Assembly: GCF_002995845.1 (NCBI RefSeq)
Contig: NZ_PVXP01000019.1
Coordinates: 1-53,034 of the forward strand
Length of the DNA: 53,034 nt
Origin: Clostridium luticellarii
GTDB taxonomy: Bacteria; Bacillota; Clostridia; Clostridiales; Clostridiaceae
Direction: 5' to 3'
Both the position numbers and the translations under genes were made by a program. Shown in pieces: positions 41,221 to 51,232 of this stretch; within the stretch, counting starts at the first letter, position 1; every line of letters begins with the position of its first letter. The notes under the pieces were generated by a model. It was not told where the DNA came from. It saw only the letters and a list, made by a program, of their open reading frames with translations, and did no database searches.

Positions 41221-43060
41221 AGAATTCTATTTTTATATTGTAGTATTTAAGCCATACATTTACCTGAATCAAATATGCCAGCAGCTGTGGTCCTCTCATA
41301 AGCTGCCCAAACCAGGGTGCCTTAAAAGAAGACCCTCCAGTTTCTATTAAAGTCATCACAGCTTTTTTATCTATGAGTGGAAGTATGGGAGAAGTTTTAT
41401 CTTCCATTATATCCTTCATCCACTTTTGGACTATTCTAGTGTATTCAGGATTATGTGTTTTGGGATAAGGGCTCTTTTTCCTTGTAATAATATCTTCCGG
41501 TAATATTCCTCTCAAAGCCTCTCTGAGAAGCCCCTTTTCTCTTCCCTTATAAAATTTTATATCTGGAGGTATATTAAAAGCATATTCCACCAGCCTATAA
41601 TCTGCAAAAGGAACTCTCACTTCAAGGCTATTAGACATGCTCATTCTATCTTTTCTATTTAACAGGGTTATCATAAACCATTTGATGTTTAAATAGAAAA
41701 GTTCTCTCATACGATATTCAATCTTTGATTCTCCGTCCAGATGGGGAACCTGCCTTATAGTGCTTTTGTACTGTTCATCCAAATATTCATCTAGTTTAAG
41801 TGATTTCAATTCATCCGACAAAATTTCTTTTCTCGAATTAACTGATTTTGACCAGGGAAAAGTATGTGCATTGATATCTTCAGGTCTTCTGTACCACGGA
41901 TATCCTCCAAAAATTTCATCTGCACATTCACCGGATAATGCTACTGTATTGTTCTCTCTTATTTTTCTGCAGAAAAGATACAGTGAAGAATCTATATCCG
42001 CCATGCCTGGAAGATCACTGGCCTTGACGGAATTGCGAAGAGCATCTGCCAGATCCTTGCTGGTATTTATAACTCCATGGTGATGACTTCCTATATATTT
42101 TGACATTTTCAAAGCCCATACTTTATCCGAGGTAGGTTCAAAAGCATTGGCCTTGAAGTATTTGTCATTATCTTCATAATCTATAGAATAGGTGTTTAGA
42201 ACCTTCCCATGTTTTTTAAATTCTGAAGCTGCCACTGCAGATATTGCACTGGAATCAAGACCTCCTGAAAGAAGTGTGCATACAGGAACATCCGCTACCA
42301 GTTGTCTTTTAATCGCATCCACTAAAAGTGTCTTTACATGTTCCGCCGTATCCTCTACACCTTCAGTGTGAACTTTACAATGGGGTTTCCAATATTCCTT
42401 GAGACGCAGCCCATCTCTATTGTAAATTATATAATTAGCCGGCGGTATTTCATGTATATCTTTGAATATGCCGCCGCCCAAAGATCTGGCAGGCCCCAGA
42501 GCAAATACTTCAGTGAGCCCTTCCCTGTCGACTATAGGTTCAATAAACGGGTGGGCTAAAATAGTCTTTATTTCCGAACCAAATATAAGTGAATTATTCT
42601 TTACAGAATAAAATAAAGGTTTTACTCCCAAGGGATCTCTTGCCATAAATAATTCTTTTTCACTCTCGTCCCATATTGCAAATGCATATATGCCATTTAT
42701 ATATTTTAAGCAATCTATACCCCAGTGAATATAGCTTGTAATAAGTACCTCCGTATCAGAATAAGAATCAAATGAGTATCCCTCTTTTAAAAGTAATTTT
42801 CTCAAATCTTCAGTATTATAAAGCTCCCCATTATATACTATTATATACTTTTTATCATTTACCTTTTTGAACATGGGCTGAGCTCCGCCAGAAGGGTCCA
42901 CTACTATCAATCTTCTGTGTCCCAAGAGCACATTGCTTGAATAATAATATCCCTCATTATCCGGTCCCCTGTCCTTTAAGGTATTTGTCATATTCAAAAT
43001 CACATCTCTGTTTTTAGAGATATCCTCTTTCAAATTAACCCATCCTGCAATTCCACACAT
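41219..43060 (-). CDS. asnB: Asparagine synthase (glutamine-hydrolysing)
   Basis: A 613-residue class II amidotransferase. Cys2 of MCGIAGWVN is the glutaminase nucleophile, with 'LGHRRLIVVD' and 'YNGELYNTEDL' in the N-terminal Ntn domain. The synthetase domain has PP-loop 'LLSGGLDSSAISAVAASEF' and 'ALSGECADEIFGGYPWYRR', and C-terminal 'NSLEVRVPFADYRLVEYAF'. It converts aspartate plus glutamine to asparagine. The gene lies downstream of glnS on the same strand, separated by a strong terminator, so it has its own promoter. No T-box leader is visible. Confidence 0.94.
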   Translation of the reverse strand: MCGIAGWVNLKEDISKNRDVILNMTNTLKDRGPDNEGYYYSSNVLLGHRRLIVVDPSGGAQPMFKKVNDKKYIIVYNGELYNTEDLRKLLLKEGYSFDSYSDTEVLITSYIHWGIDCLKYINGIYAFAIWDESEKELFMARDPLGVKPLFYSVKNNSLIFGSEIKTILAHPFIEPIVDREGLTEVFALGPARSLGGGIFKDIHEIPPANYIIYNRDGLRLKEYWKPHCKVHTEGVEDTAEHVKTLLVDAIKRQLVADVPVCTLLSGGLDSSAISAVAASEFKKHGKVLNTYSIDYEDNDKYFKANAFEPTSDKVWALKMSKYIGSHHHGVINTSKDLADALRNSVKASDLPGMADIDSSLYLFCRKIRENNTVALSGECADEIFGGYPWYRRPEDINAHTFPWSKSVNSRKEILSDELKSLKLDEYLDEQYKSTIRQVPHLDGESKIEYRMRELFYLNIKWFMITLLNRKDRMSMSNSLEVRVPFADYRLVEYAFNIPPDIKFYKGREKGLLREALRGILPEDIITRKKSPYPKTHNPEYTRIVQKWMKDIMEDKTSPILPLIDKKAVMTLIETGGSSFKAPWFGQLMRGPQLLAYLIQVNVWLKYYNIKIEF

Positions 43061-43116
43061 AGAAGTCCCCTCCGAATCAATTATTAATTTAAAGCTACTT
43101 ATAATTTATGATTTAA

Positions 43117-43162
43117 AAATAGATATGTGCATAAATCCATAAATTTATGCACATATCTATTT
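43117..43162 (-). terminator. Strong terminator between glnS and asnB
   Basis: A 20-bp perfect stem AAATAGATATGTGCATAAAT with its complement (43117-43136, 43143-43162), a 6-nt loop, and TTTTTAAAT on the minus strand. Confidence 0.85.
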
Positions 43163-43196
43163 AACATTTTAATTAAATTTTCCTTGGAATTGGAAA

Positions 43197-44852
43197 TTAT
43201 TTGATTTTAAAGGAGCTTTTAAGAGATGCTATTCTATTGAATGCCAGCTTGTTTTCTTTCGTATACTTGGGATCTACATTAAAATATCCATGTCTGAAAA
43301 ATTGAAACTTCTCTCCTGGTTTTGCATTCTTCATATCAGGTTCCAAAAATCCTTTTAAAATTTTAAGAGAATCAGGATTTACATTATCTAAGAATGAATC
43401 GCCTTCCTCTTCGGACTCATTTAATATAAGCGGTTCATACAATCTCACCTCTGCTGAAATTGCAGTGCTCACATTTACCCAGTGAATTGTGCCCCTGACC
43501 TTCCTTCCATCAGGGCTGTTGCCGCCCTTTGACCTGGGATCATAGGTACAGTGAAGTTCAGTTATGTTGCCATCTTTATCCTTGATCACTTCGCTGCATT
43601 TTATAAAATAAGCACCTTTCAGCCTTACCTCATTTCCAGGGAACAATCTATAATACTTTTTAGGTGGATTTTCCATAAAATCTTCCTGTTCAATATATAG
43701 TTCTCTTGAAAAAGGAACTTCTCTAATTCCTGCAGACGGATCATCCGGGTTATTCTCTATTTTGAAAGTTTCACTCTTGTTCTCAGGATAATTTGTTATT
43801 ACAATCTTCAATGGATTTAGGACAGCCATAGTTCTAAGTGCTTTTTTTTCAAGATCGTCCCTCAAAAAATAATCAAGCATTTGGGAATCAACTACACTAT
43901 TGGCTTTTGCAACTCCAATTTCCCTGCAAAATCTACGAATGGACTGTGGAGTGAATCCTCTTCTTCTAAGTCCTGCAATAGTCGGCATTCTTGGATCATC
44001 CCATCCATCTACAAAGTTTTCATCTACAAGTTTTTTAAGTTTTCTCTTACTCATTACAGTATTGGTCATATTTAATCTGGCAAATTCTATTTGTTTAGGC
44101 TTATTTTCCGTTTCACATTCCTTTATTATCCATTCATAAAGAGGACGATGATCTTCAAATTCAAGGGTACAGATGGAATGAGTGACTCCTTCAATTGCAT
44201 CTTCCAGTGGATGTGCAAAATCGTACATGGGGTATATGCACCACTTGTCACCGGTATTATGATGATGTGCGTGAACTATACGGTACAATATGGGATCTCT
44301 CATATTTATATTGGGAGACGACATATCAATTTTAGCTCTTAAAACCTTCTCACCGTCCTTAAACTCCCCATTTTTCATTTTCTCAAACAGTTTGATATTT
44401 TCTTCTGTGGTCCTGTTTCTATAGGGACTTTCTTTTCCGGGTTTCGTCAGTGTTCCCCTGTACTGCCTTATTTCATCTGAAGTTAAATCACATACATATG
44501 CCTTTCCCTTCTTTATCAATAACAGTGCATATTCATACATTTGATCAAAATAACTGGATGCAAAATGCAGTTCTTCCCAATCATATCCCAGCCATTTTAC
44601 ATCTTCCTTTATTGATTCCACATACTCATTATCCTCTTTTGAAGGATTGGTATCATCAAATCTCAAATTGGTTCTCCCGTTAAATTCGTCTGCCAGACCA
44701 AAATTTAAAACTATGGACTTGGCATGACCTATATGTAAATATCCATTTGGTTCAGGCGGAAATCTGGTTATTACTTTCTTGTATTCACCTGATTTTAAAT
44801 CCTCTTCAATTATGTTTCTGATAAAATTCGATGAGCTGTTGTTATCTTCCAT
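43197..44852 (-). CDS. glnS: Glutaminyl-tRNA synthetase
   Basis: A 551-residue class I synthetase charging tRNA-Gln directly. '[20 protein letters not shown]' holds HIGH; '[14 protein letters not shown]' is the KMSKS loop in its GlnRS form; '[14 protein letters not shown]' and C-terminal '[10 protein letters not shown]' beta-barrel residues follow. Many Firmicutes use the GatCAB transamidation route instead, so a GlnRS gene may have been acquired. SD GGAAGGG lies 4-5 nt before the ATG. No T-box leader is visible in the 306-nt upstream gap. Confidence 0.95.
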   Translation of the reverse strand: MEDNNSSSNFIRNIIEEDLKSGEYKKVITRFPPEPNGYLHIGHAKSIVLNFGLADEFNGRTNLRFDDTNPSKEDNEYVESIKEDVKWLGYDWEELHFASSYFDQMYEYALLLIKKGKAYVCDLTSDEIRQYRGTLTKPGKESPYRNRTTEENIKLFEKMKNGEFKDGEKVLRAKIDMSSPNINMRDPILYRIVHAHHHNTGDKWCIYPMYDFAHPLEDAIEGVTHSICTLEFEDHRPLYEWIIKECETENKPKQIEFARLNMTNTVMSKRKLKKLVDENFVDGWDDPRMPTIAGLRRRGFTPQSIRRFCREIGVAKANSVVDSQMLDYFLRDDLEKKALRTMAVLNPLKIVITNYPENKSETFKIENNPDDPSAGIREVPFSRELYIEQEDFMENPPKKYYRLFPGNEVRLKGAYFIKCSEVIKDKDGNITELHCTYDPRSKGGNSPDGRKVRGTIHWVNVSTAISAEVRLYEPLILNESEEEGDSFLDNVNPDSLKILKGFLEPDMKNAKPGEKFQFFRHGYFNVDPKYTKENKLAFNRIASLKSSFKIK

Positions 44853-44892
44853 AAGTACCCTTCCTTTTCTAAAACTTATTCATATTTTATAA

Positions 44893-44930
44893 AAACTCTA
44901 TCTAAACCTAAGAATCATTTAATCTGATAT
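44893..44930. repeat. Fragment similar to the right end of the 32597-32809 element
   Basis: AAACTC-6 nt-AACCTAAGAATCATTTAA matches AAACTC-5 nt-AACCTAAGAATCACTTGA at 32791-32820. Otherwise the 306-nt gap 44853-45158 holds the glnS 5' region and the terminator at 45067; I see no gene in it. Confidence 0.4.
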
Positions 44931-45066
44931 TACCATACATTTCATGTATATTCAATAATAGGCCTCTATTTACCCGCATTACAGCACATTATGTTATAGT
45001 TTATGCAATTATCATATAAGCTATTATATAATTTAAAAAATTTAATGCTCCTTACATGGTGCACTA

Positions 45067-45104
45067 AAAGAGGAGCCGCTCACAATTAGCAGCAGCTCCT
45101 CTTT
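45067..45104 (-). terminator. Terminator of the OPT/DUF917 operon
   Basis: AAAGAGGAGC (45067-45076) pairs with GCTCCTCTTT (45095-45104); an inner CGCT/AGCAG stem is also possible. The minus-strand tail is TTTTAG. It lies 55 nt after the racemase gene. Confidence 0.8.
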
Positions 45105-45158
45105 ATACATAACAATTTTATATTAAAGGACACCTTGGAAATCCATTTTTTACTCAAC

Positions 45159-45821
45159 TTAAAGATCATATACTTTTTTTATCTTTGATGCAATTGACTC
45201 AAGTGGATCCGCAACTTTAATATCTACATTGCTCTTTATTTCTTCTGCAATTTTTATATTAGACATTCCCGTACAGCATATCATTATACAATCACTGCCG
45301 CATCTATAAGCTTTTTTTGCAGAATCTACCACAGATTTTCTTCCTCTTTTAGAATTTAAATCTAAAGTGCTGTTTATATTTTGAGGATTATAATAATCAA
45401 AAAGGTTATTTCCGAGCAATTCTTTAAGATGTTCACTAGCTTCCGCAGTTATTCCAATTGCAATTATCTTTTTTCCAAGTTTAAGTGCTTCCTCTGAACA
45501 TTCCCGTCCTGCACTTATTACAGGTATTTTAACTTCTTTCTCAACTTCTTTTAATCCCGGATCAGCACAGCAGCTGATAACTATTCCATCCAAATTTTCT
45601 TTCTCCATCTGCTTTGCAAGTTTTACTATTTTAGGAACAGCTGTATTTAGAGTTTCATCATCATGTATTCCAAAAGGTTGATCTTCTATACATCTGCTCA
45701 CAAATTCAATGTTTTCTCTAAATTTGCCATTTTCATCTATAATTCTAGCATGATTTTCAAGATCATATTTATTCTCCAAGGTAAGTACTCTTATTATACC
45801 TATTTTAATTTTACCATCCAC
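45159..45821 (-). CDS. Aspartate/glutamate (hydantoin) racemase family protein
   Basis: A 220-residue two-Cys racemase-fold protein. The catalytic Cys pair lies in 'DGIVISCCADPGLKEVEKEV' (about residue 83) and 'DCIMICCTGMSNIKIAEEI' (about 180), each in the typical position of the Asp/Glu/hydantoin racemase family, which inverts the alpha carbon without cofactors. The start is GTG 45821, 9 nt after GGGAGG. It is the last gene of the six-gene operon and follows the M29-type peptidase by 26 nt. The substrate is likely a product or precursor of the operon's hydrolase reaction. Confidence 0.85.
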   Translation of the reverse strand: MDGKIKIGIIRVLTLENKYDLENHARIIDENGKFRENIEFVSRCIEDQPFGIHDDETLNTAVPKIVKLAKQMEKENLDGIVISCCADPGLKEVEKEVKIPVISAGRECSEEALKLGKKIIAIGITAEASEHLKELLGNNLFDYYNPQNINSTLDLNSKRGRKSVVDSAKKAYRCGSDCIMICCTGMSNIKIAEEIKSNVDIKVADPLESIASKIKKVYDL

Positions 45822-45847
45822 AGTCTAAGTCCTCCCTTATATTAAAA

Positions 45848-46789
45848 TCAGATTACAAATTTTCCTTTACTTATTATCAAATTGTCATCCAAATAGAGAT
45901 CGGGATTCAAAATTACACCATCTATATGACAATCTGCTTTTATAGTACCTCCAAAAGAACTATTGGTTCCAAAGGCAATGTGAACTGTGCCGTATACTTT
46001 TTCATCTTCAAGTATTATTCCAGTTACCTTAGCCATTGGGTTTGTACCTATTCCAAGCTCACCTACATTTAAATTTTTTTCATTGTCAAACAAGAATTCG
46101 AACTTACCCGAGTCCTTTCCTTTCATTTTTTCAAGCTTTCCATTACTTATTTTCAAGTAAAGCGGCTCCGATAGTTTTCCAGCTCCAACCATACTCCCAT
46201 CAATGACAATTTCACCTTCTGCAGTTCCTTCTACTGGAGCTATATAGGCCTCTCCAGAAGGAAGGTTTCCAGACATTCCACTCTTTCTATAAACCCCCGT
46301 GCTAGGTATTCCATCTCTATTTTCGAGGCTCATGGTAAGAGTAGATCCGTTTTTACATATCCTGGCAGTTTTTGCTTTTGTCAATAATTTTGTTATTTTT
46401 AATGTAAGTTTTTCCACTTCAGTATAATCTGCCATTATAGGACCTTGTGAAAACATTCTTTCACTTATTCCAGGCATGGTGGCAACCCTTGCACCATTTT
46501 TAACTGCATTTATCTTTGCATTTGTATGAGTCAGAGATTTATCCGTAACACATATTACCACATCGGAATTTCTCATGGCTTCTGCAATATTTCTAGGCGG
46601 CTCCTCTCCACTTACATCTCTTTCCTTCATAATTGCCAGCACTGCTTCTGCTCCTATATTTTTTGCTTCTTCATAGAGAGCCTTACCTATATTTAGTTCA
46701 ATTTCATCTGTTACAATGAGAACATCTTCATCTCTTTTAATTCCAAGGCAATTATCAAGAACTATTTTACTACCTTTTTTTAAATTCAA
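45848..46789 (-). CDS. M29-type aminopeptidase-like (thermophilic aminopeptidase/NicX fold) protein
   Basis: About 313 residues matching the COG2309-type fold: 'LPSGEAYIAPVEGTAEGEIV' (Glu ligand), 'NVGELGIGTNPMAKVTG' (Glu), 'VYGTVHIAFGTNSSFGG' (His) and 'KADCHIDGVI' (His and Asp). These are the metal ligands of M29 aminopeptidases; the related NicX group are ring-cleaving dioxygenases, so hydrolysis is likely but not certain. The start is TTG 46789, 8 nt after GGGAGG; a TTG 18 nt further upstream abuts the aroM stop. The leader GGAGGATGGTATTTTG nearly repeats the one of pbp2. It is the fifth gene of the operon. Confidence 0.8.
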   Translation of the reverse strand: MNLKKGSKIVLDNCLGIKRDEDVLIVTDEIELNIGKALYEEAKNIGAEAVLAIMKERDVSGEEPPRNIAEAMRNSDVVICVTDKSLTHTNAKINAVKNGARVATMPGISERMFSQGPIMADYTEVEKLTLKITKLLTKAKTARICKNGSTLTMSLENRDGIPSTGVYRKSGMSGNLPSGEAYIAPVEGTAEGEIVIDGSMVGAGKLSEPLYLKISNGKLEKMKGKDSGKFEFLFDNEKNLNVGELGIGTNPMAKVTGIILEDEKVYGTVHIAFGTNSSFGGTIKADCHIDGVILNPDLYLDDNLIISKGKFVI

Positions 46790-46807
46790 AATACCATCCT
46801 CCCACAA

Positions 46808-47479
46808 TCAATCAAACATTTCCGCTACAATTCTGCCAACCAAAGTTCTGGGCAATATGACAGGTTTCCCTGTTATCTCCCTCACCATCACTTTCATCTT
46901 CATGTTATATCCTATACAATCCATGACAATTATATCCACATCTTTTTCCTTCATGGAAAATGCAGCCTCTCTAATTTTATCAATATCACCATATGGTGAT
47001 GCGGACACCACCTCGATATGTTTTCCGCTCTCCGACCACTTTTCATAACACTGCTTTATTTGATCTTTAACTGGAGTAAAAATGCCTATCTTATTATTTG
47101 AAATTTTAGGCACCACAGAATGCAGTATTTTCTGTGGGTATATAAGAAGCTTCCTTGATTTGAATACATCAGGGAAACATCCCGTACATATAAACACAAT
47201 AATTTCTGCTCCGTTGTCTTCTAGTTCATATATGCATTTCTGCAATCTCTCCAATATATTTCTCTCCGCAAATTTTACAGAACTGCCATCTCTAAGTTTA
47301 GACACAAGTATATAATCATCTTTTTCTATAATAAATCTGTCTATTTCATCCTTGGTAAGCCCGTCAAGAGCTCCAGCTTCCAGTATCTCTATATTATTCC
47401 CGACTACGGCCTTTATCTCCGGAACAACATCGGTCCTGGGGGATTGTCCTATAGTTATAGCACCTATTTTCTTTTTCAA
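46808..47479 (-). CDS. AroM family protein
   Basis: A 223-residue protein with the AroM N-terminal 'IGAITIGQSPRTDVVPEIKA', 'EAGALDGLTKDEID' and two Cys segments, 'IIVFICTGCFPDVF' (about 95-108) and 'IIVMDCIGYNMKMK' (about 180-192). The two-Cys spacing resembles Asp/Glu racemases, so a second racemase-like or lyase activity is conceivable. AroM was named from its place next to E. coli aroL and its function is unknown. The start is TTG 47479 after AAAGGAG. It lies between the DUF1177 and M29-type genes. Confidence 0.85.
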   Translation of the reverse strand: MKKKIGAITIGQSPRTDVVPEIKAVVGNNIEILEAGALDGLTKDEIDRFIIEKDDYILVSKLRDGSSVKFAERNILERLQKCIYELEDNGAEIIVFICTGCFPDVFKSRKLLIYPQKILHSVVPKISNNKIGIFTPVKDQIKQCYEKWSESGKHIEVVSASPYGDIDKIREAAFSMKEKDVDIIVMDCIGYNMKMKVMVREITGKPVILPRTLVGRIVAEMFD

Positions 47480-47496
47480 AGCAATGCACTCCTTTC

Positions 47497-48429
47497 CTAC
47501 TTTCCCAAAGTCTGAAAATGTTTCATAAATCCGTATTTACTTTCCATAATGTTTAATTCATCTTCATCAAAGAAGCTGCACTGTCTCTTGCCATAGGCTT
47601 TGGCAACTTCAATTACAAATCTGGCTGTTTCCTCTACATCACCAAAATGAATTGCTCCAGTTGCACACCCAGATACAGATGACTCCGTGGTTATTGCAAC
47701 ACCAACTACAGGTGCACTTGTTGCCGTGGCAGGCTGAAGTATGCTGTTCATATGGTAAAGTCCATTTCCATAGGGTGTAATATCCTGCAGTGACAATGCA
47801 AAAACATAGGGAAGCCTTCCTGTAGTGATCTGCATTATATTTAAAATATCACTGCTCACCTTCAATATATAGCCATCCTTCACAGTAGGCGAAACGGCAA
47901 AACCCCTTGTATTTATTATACTGTTTCCCTTGGTCGTATCTACAGATAATATTGCATCCATTTCGTCATCAACTTCCATTTTATTAATTACAGACATCTC
48001 CACAGGGGAATCCATGAATGGCACCGGTTCATGCGGCTGTGTAGGAGCATCAGGACAAATATGAGTACATAAAATCACATCACCATCAAGATAATCACCT
48101 TTATTTTGCATATCCAAAATTCTGGCAGCTGCCGCCATAGCAGTCACAGCACCATCTGCATCTGAAACCATTCCAGTAATTTCAGGCCTTGCCCCTATTC
48201 CTCCCAGTCTTCCAAGTATGCCTATTGTAGGGGCATCCTTTCCTTTTGATTTTCCCTTTAATCCAGGGATTTTTACCTTGACAAAATCAGTTGAGCCTTT
48301 GTTTCCCTTTACTTTTTTAACCTGTATATCTTTTCCTCCATATGATTCCAGGTATTCTTTCACCATATTTCCACTGGCATCAGCTCTGTCTATAATGTCA
48401 TTTATTTCTATAATTTGTTTTAATACCAT
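47497..48429 (-). CDS. DUF1177 family protein
   Basis: A 310-residue protein with the DUF1177 signatures 'TIGILGRLGGIGARPEITGM', 'VILCTHICPDAPTQPHEPVP', 'FMDSPVEMSVINKMEVDDEM' and 'VSGCATGAIHFGDVEETARF'. Conserved His and Asp residues in the TH-x-CPDA-x-PHEP block suggest metal binding. Function is not known to me. Of two in-frame ATGs, the one at 48429 has proper spacing from AGAAGG; the first (48438) abuts it. It lies between DUF917 and AroM in the operon. Confidence 0.87.
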   Translation of the reverse strand: MVLKQIIEINDIIDRADASGNMVKEYLESYGGKDIQVKKVKGNKGSTDFVKVKIPGLKGKSKGKDAPTIGILGRLGGIGARPEITGMVSDADGAVTAMAAAARILDMQNKGDYLDGDVILCTHICPDAPTQPHEPVPFMDSPVEMSVINKMEVDDEMDAILSVDTTKGNSIINTRGFAVSPTVKDGYILKVSSDILNIMQITTGRLPYVFALSLQDITPYGNGLYHMNSILQPATATSAPVVGVAITTESSVSGCATGAIHFGDVEETARFVIEVAKAYGKRQCSFFDEDELNIMESKYGFMKHFQTLGK

Positions 48430-48464
48430 TGATTTCATCCTTCTTTACATATATATTTAAATAA

Positions 48465-49526
48465 TTACAAAATTTTTTTATTTACAATTTCCCCAGCCTG
48501 GGTAATTAAATTTACATCTCTCATTCCGCTTCCAAGCCTCAGATTTTCCCTGGAAGTTTTCAATATCTTGACATTTTGATCTTTTTTTATTTCCGCACTC
48601 GTCACTGGCAAACCCGTATTACTGTCAAAAGTCATTATCAGATCGGGAAAAGACGCCAGCCTCTCTCCATTTTTCTCAAGAGTCATGTATTCATTCCAAA
48701 ATGTTATTTCAAAACTTCCTACTCGCACCTTGCCTGTATCAAATCCACCACTTGTTTTCAAATCTATTCTGTCAACTCTGCCATCTGCAATTATCTCACC
48801 ATTTAAATACTCTGCTGTTTTTTCAGGTGCAGTACATGGATTTTTTCCTAAAGCTTTCAAAAACACTTTTCCAAGTTCAATCGCATGTTTCACACCATGC
48901 AAAGCAGCATTTTTCTTTACATACTTCACAGTAACGGGATTCCTTACAACTGCAACAAGTCCACCTGCACATACAGAGGCTTTCCTTACCATATTGGAAG
49001 TGTTTTCTATAGAACCCTTAACAAATATCTCAATATGTTTGTTTATTTCAGGATTACCGCCAACTGCTGTCTGGCAGGAAACATAATCCTTAATATTGTT
49101 GAGTCCCATACTTCCCATGACACCTGTAGGATGGGCTCTCCCATTACAAGGAGCATCTACAAGCGGCAGATCCAATGCTGCAGACTGTATCCATCCATTT
49201 ATGGAGGAACCTCCGCCATTTTCATTTGTTATTATTCCTCCTATTTTCTTATCCACATTCCGTTTAAATATTTTTATAGCGTCTATGGCATCTTCCGGTG
49301 ACATACGCTGTAAATTAGCTGCAGGAGCCCCTACTGCAGAACATGTAATTATAAGCCTGTCTTCCGGAATATCATCTATATCAAGCATTTGAATGTTTCC
49401 ATATCCAAGAGCTGCTTTTCCAAGCTCCATTCCAACCTTCCGGGAGCCGCCGCCGCCACCTCCAAGTATATTCCCGCCGAAAACGGCATAATTTAAAACT
49501 TCATTATCAATTTTTATTTTCCCCAT
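48465..49526 (-). CDS. DUF917 family protein
   Basis: A 353-residue protein with the glycine loop 'GGNILGGGGGGSRKVGMELG', 'TCSAVGAPAANLQRMSPEDA', 'NENGGGSSINGWIQSAALDL', 'PLVDAPCNGRAHPTGVMGSM' and C-terminal 'FPDLIMTFDSNTGLPVTSAE'. These are hallmarks of DUF917, a family often encoded beside or fused to hydantoinase-type or S-Me-THD genes. Function is unproven. The start is ATG 49526 behind AAGGAGA; upstream in-frame sequence reaches into the OPT gene end. It is the second gene of the operon. Confidence 0.88.
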   Translation of the reverse strand: MGKIKIDNEVLNYAVFGGNILGGGGGGSRKVGMELGKAALGYGNIQMLDIDDIPEDRLIITCSAVGAPAANLQRMSPEDAIDAIKIFKRNVDKKIGGIITNENGGGSSINGWIQSAALDLPLVDAPCNGRAHPTGVMGSMGLNNIKDYVSCQTAVGGNPEINKHIEIFVKGSIENTSNMVRKASVCAGGLVAVVRNPVTVKYVKKNAALHGVKHAIELGKVFLKALGKNPCTAPEKTAEYLNGEIIADGRVDRIDLKTSGGFDTGKVRVGSFEITFWNEYMTLEKNGERLASFPDLIMTFDSNTGLPVTSAEIKKDQNVKILKTSRENLRLGSGMRDVNLITQAGEIVNKKIL

Positions 49527-49558
49527 AAAAATTCTCCTTTTAAAAAAATTAAAAATTT

Positions 49559-51142
49559 TCATTTCCTCAGTTTAACAATAGGACTAAAGAAACTAAACAA
49601 AGCATCTCCTGCTATTACGCCCCCTGCGAAGATACTGAGAGGTGTCTCCGATTCTTTTCCCTTTAGTTTTATAAATATCACCCTTATCAATATACCAACA
49701 AGCACGGCCCAACAGGCGTTCTTAGATGTTATAAGAAGCCCTGTAGCAAACAAAACACCAAGTTGTCTGCTGGATCCACCTATAAATTGAAGTATTATCC
49801 CAGGAATCATCCAGATAAGAAGTTGTTTTGCGACCTCAGCTGACGCACCAGCCTTAATTGTGGATATATACACCTTATCTATTGGAGGCACAAGATCCTT
49901 GGAAAAAAAACTGTTATGAGCCAGGAATACAATTATCATAGCTATTACAAATGCTACAATAGCAGCTATATACTGATGCTTTCTTCCTAACAGCTCAAAT
50001 TTTGAATTATTTCCATTTCCACGGAGTACATAGCCGGACTTTAAATCATATCCCATATCTGCAAAAGCAGGCCCCGTTGCAGCACTAAATCCAGCAAGCA
50101 GTGCCAGACCTATGGGCGGAAATCCTATAAGCATGCCGATTATAAGTGTAATAAATGCTATGGCAAATGCAGGAAACCACCCTGAATGCATTGCTGCAAT
50201 TCCTACTAAAAGTTCGTGAACAAAAGCAGCTGCAGCAGCATAAATCACAAATCCTATTATCATTTTTGTAGTCATTTTAGAAGCAAGTCCACAAGTTATA
50301 GCAATTCCAGAAGCAATCAATGCATAGGCTATATACCCAAACAGTAAAGACTTTTTAACTCTTGAAGCCGAACGAGTATAGCTTACATTTTCTGATTTAT
50401 TCTTCACTTCTTTCTGTTTAACAAATATAATCTTGAAAATTTGGCATATGGCTATAAATCCTGCACCTATCATAATTCCATGTGGTATGTAAAGCGCATT
50501 TACATCTATATTAAATAAGGGCTTGGAATACTGATTTATTAGAAGACCTATTCCAAACATAGATAATGCCCATATATTTCCTATAAATGATATACCAAAA
50601 GCCGACATCGGTATGTGCAGGAAAGATCCAATTACCCCAACTATAGTTCCAATACCAAGTATGCCTGCTCTTTTACCACCTTTGTCACCTGCAAGTATAG
50701 ATTCTGCAGTGGCAACTCCCGGCGGCCATGCACCTGACGCTGGAAACACTTCAGAATCAAATACATTATACAAAATAGCAGAATCCACAATCATGGCAAA
50801 ACTAACACCTATCAGAAGTGGAATTACAAGATCACTTCTTCCAATCAGAAACGGAATGCCTATAGGTATCATCAAGCTATTAGCAGCCCCAAATGTAGCT
50901 GATGATATCGATGTCTGTACAATATTTTGTCTGTGTATTGATCTAAATTTTCTAAGTACATTTAAAGGAATTCTTGCTATAAGCATGGCAATAAGTGCAC
51001 CTATTATAGAAGTATTTGGTGTTACTCCAAGTGTAGTTACCAGCTGCATTCCTATCACTGCACCAAGTACGGCACAAAGTATATTTACTACAAATGCAAC
51101 AGGTTCAAATACAGATGGATGATTCTCTAAATTATTTGTCAT
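49559..51142 (-). CDS. OPT superfamily transporter
   Basis: A 527-residue membrane protein with about 14-16 spans and the OPT-type segments 'GAVIGMQLVTTLGVTPNTSI', 'YNVFDSEVFPASGAWPPGVA' and 'GFSAATGPAFADMGYDLKSG'. OPT proteins import oligopeptides, modified peptides or metal chelates with protons. The start is ATG 51142 behind AAGAAGGGGG; a longer frame to 51175 is unsupported. It is the first gene of the six-gene operon and the likely entry point for its substrate. A minus-strand TATAAT lies at about 51185-51190 in its leader. Confidence 0.87.
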   Translation of the reverse strand: MTNNLENHPSVFEPVAFVVNILCAVLGAVIGMQLVTTLGVTPNTSIIGALIAMLIARIPLNVLRKFRSIHRQNIVQTSISSATFGAANSLMIPIGIPFLIGRSDLVIPLLIGVSFAMIVDSAILYNVFDSEVFPASGAWPPGVATAESILAGDKGGKRAGILGIGTIVGVIGSFLHIPMSAFGISFIGNIWALSMFGIGLLINQYSKPLFNIDVNALYIPHGIMIGAGFIAICQIFKIIFVKQKEVKNKSENVSYTRSASRVKKSLLFGYIAYALIASGIAITCGLASKMTTKMIIGFVIYAAAAAFVHELLVGIAAMHSGWFPAFAIAFITLIIGMLIGFPPIGLALLAGFSAATGPAFADMGYDLKSGYVLRGNGNNSKFELLGRKHQYIAAIVAFVIAMIIVFLAHNSFFSKDLVPPIDKVYISTIKAGASAEVAKQLLIWMIPGIILQFIGGSSRQLGVLFATGLLITSKNACWAVLVGILIRVIFIKLKGKESETPLSIFAGGVIAGDALFSFFSPIVKLRK

Positions 51143-51232
51143 ATAGTTTTTCCCCCTTCTTTTATCCATGAACAATATAGTAAAATTATAATCATTTTTC
51201 AGAAAATATAATATACTGTAATTTCATAAAAT

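Noticed and set aside
43060-45158. Searched for T-box leaders before asnB and glnS
   Set aside because: No AGGGTGG..ACCGCG-like or TGGNACCGCG block is visible; only a terminator hairpin and AT-rich leader.
48685-49392. Several plus-strand open frames opposite the DUF917 gene
   Set aside because: They mirror the real minus-strand gene, have no SD and no recognisable motif.
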